DNA of 6,190 nucleotides from Methanosarcinales archaeon (lineage in GTDB: Archaea > Halobacteriota > Syntropharchaeia > Alkanophagales > Methanospirareceae): assembly GCA_016649585.1 (NCBI GenBank), contig JAENXH010000086.1:1-6190 (forward strand). Direction: 5' to 3'. The notes below the pieces were generated by a model, which ran no database searches, was not told the origin of the DNA, and saw nothing but the letters and a program-made list of their open reading frames with translations. A program made the position numbers and the translations under genes. Shown here one piece after another: positions 5,374 to 6,190 of the stretch (position 1 is its first letter; each line of letters starts with the position of its first letter).

Positions 5374-6190
5374 TTACGCTGGAATGGTAAAACAAATCGT
5401 GCACCCCTTACCCTTCTCTGATTCGATCCCGATTCTACTGTTATGCACCTCGATTATCCGTTTCACGATTGCTAAACCTGCACCTGTTCCCTTCTTGCCA
5501 CCCGAGTCCACCTGGTAGAAAAGCTCGAAGACCTTCTCGTGCTGACCGGGATCGATTCCTATACCGTTGTCCTGCACAAAGAACACTCGCTCACCGTTCT
5601 CAATGCGATGCCCGATCTCTATCTTCGGATGCGGCTGTTCGCCCCGGTAATTTATGCTGTTTGTAATCAGGTTCACCAGCACCTCAGTCATCCGCATCCG
5701 ATCCACATGAACCGTGGGGAAGTCCTCTGCTACGGATACTTCAATATTCTTTGCTCTTATTTCTCCCGCTGTTTGCTCCAGTGCGTCTTGAACAATCGCG
5801 CCAAACGGGACATCCTCGGGCGGATTCGTCACACGCCCGGCGCGAGAGAGCTGCAGTGTGTCCTTCAGAAGTTTGTCCATCTTTACAGCGGCGTTATCTA
5901 CATACTTCAAGTCGTTTGCCGCTTTTTCCACTTCATTCTGTTCTAAATCGGTTTGGACCATGTCGGTGAAACCCTGTATGGTAATAAGCGGGGACCTTAG
6001 GTCGTGAGAGACGGTGTAGGTGAACCGCTCGAGTTCTGTGTTCTTCGCTTCAAGCTCTTTCAGAAGCTGTTCTCGTTCCTCCTCTGCCCGCTTACGGTCG
6101 GAGATATCTTTTGAAACCACGGTTACAGCCGTTGTTCTTCCGTCTGGTTCCTTAACAGGGCTTACCGTTCGGAGGATGTATCTATTGTCC
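5374..6190 (-). CDS. PAS-domain sensor histidine kinase, C-terminal part (5' end outside window)
   Basis: This is a two-component or phosphorelay kinase that autophosphorylates a histidine and passes the phosphate to a response regulator. The frame is open to the window edge; 271 residues are visible. The first ~32 residues (ILRTVSPVKEPDGRTT, then VSKDIS) are the end of a PAS/PAC sensor domain, followed by a charged coiled-coil linker (DRKRAEEEREQLLKELE). The HisKA domain has SHDLRSPL with the phospho-acceptor His62. The HATPase_c domain shows the N box (VLVNLITNS, Asn173 and Asn177), the G1 box DNGIGI (207-212), an F-box-like VFELFYQ and the G2 box GTGAGLAI (234-241), ending FTIPA. All key catalytic residues are present. 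A GTG at 6120 lies at the junction of PAS and linker and is not the real start. No membrane segment is visible in this part; the sensory input lies upstream. No response regulator is adjacent on the visible side. Confidence 0.93.
   Translation of the reverse strand, partial: DNRYILRTVSPVKEPDGRTTAVTVVSKDISDRKRAEEEREQLLKELEAKNTELERFTYTVSHDLRSPLITIQGFTDMVQTDLEQNEVEKAANDLKYVDNAAVKMDKLLKDTLQLSRAGRVTNPPEDVPFGAIVQDALEQTAGEIRAKNIEVSVAEDFPTVHVDRMRMTEVLVNLITNSINYRGEQPHPKIEIGHRIENGERVFFVQDNGIGIDPGQHEKVFELFYQVDSGGKKGTGAGLAIVKRIIEVHNSRIGIESEKGKGCTICFTIPA

Noticed and set aside
5539..5946. Plus-strand open frame of 135 codons opposite the histidine kinase
   Set aside because: Antisense shadow of a gene with all histidine kinase boxes present; no motif or ribosome-binding site.
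1..6190. A novel defence, mobile or RNA-based system, CRISPR repeats, or tRNA genes
   Set aside because: All sizeable frames are accounted for by known housekeeping, signalling or transposase families, and no spaced repeat array or tRNA-like fold was noticed by eye.

Overview
The window looks archaeal, probably from a methanogen or ANME-type euryarchaeote; the exact lineage is an inference. Three things support this. The shikimate kinase is the GHMP-superfamily type found in archaea rather than the bacterial P-loop AroK. Several genes have AT-rich TATA-like elements upstream. Shine-Dalgarno sequences of the GAGG/GGAGG type precede three of the genes. No rRNA, tRNA, CRISPR array or phage gene is visible.

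Layout. Positions 1-597 are the right end of an ISL3-family insertion sequence: the 3' part of the transposase gene plus a candidate terminal inverted repeat. An AT-rich spacer (598-721) leads to a sugar-phosphate nucleotidyltransferase (722-1684, +). This gene converges on a minus-strand pair: a branched-chain amino acid aminotransferase (ilvE, 1768-2700) preceded by the archaeal shikimate kinase (2771-3670). A 236-base divergent control region separates shikimate kinase from a plus-strand FAD/NAD(P)-dependent oxidoreductase related to CoA-disulfide reductase and NADH oxidase (3907-5295). That gene converges on the 3' part of a PAS-linked sensor histidine kinase (5374 to beyond 6190, -). No gene-free stretch exceeds 300 bases.

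How the genes work together. Shikimate kinase (aromatic amino acid synthesis) and IlvE (last step of branched-chain amino acid synthesis) are transcribed in the same direction 70 bases apart and form the only plausible co-transcribed unit, an amino acid biosynthesis pair. The nucleotidyltransferase would supply activated sugars for surface glycans or glycoproteins. The oxidoreductase would handle thiol/disulfide or NAD(P)H redox. The kinase is a signalling protein with no response regulator in view. I see no convincing novel multi-gene system. The points most worth checking are the degenerate NAD(P)-binding motif in the oxidoreductase, repeats in and upstream of the nucleotidyltransferase gene, and the structured divergent promoter region.
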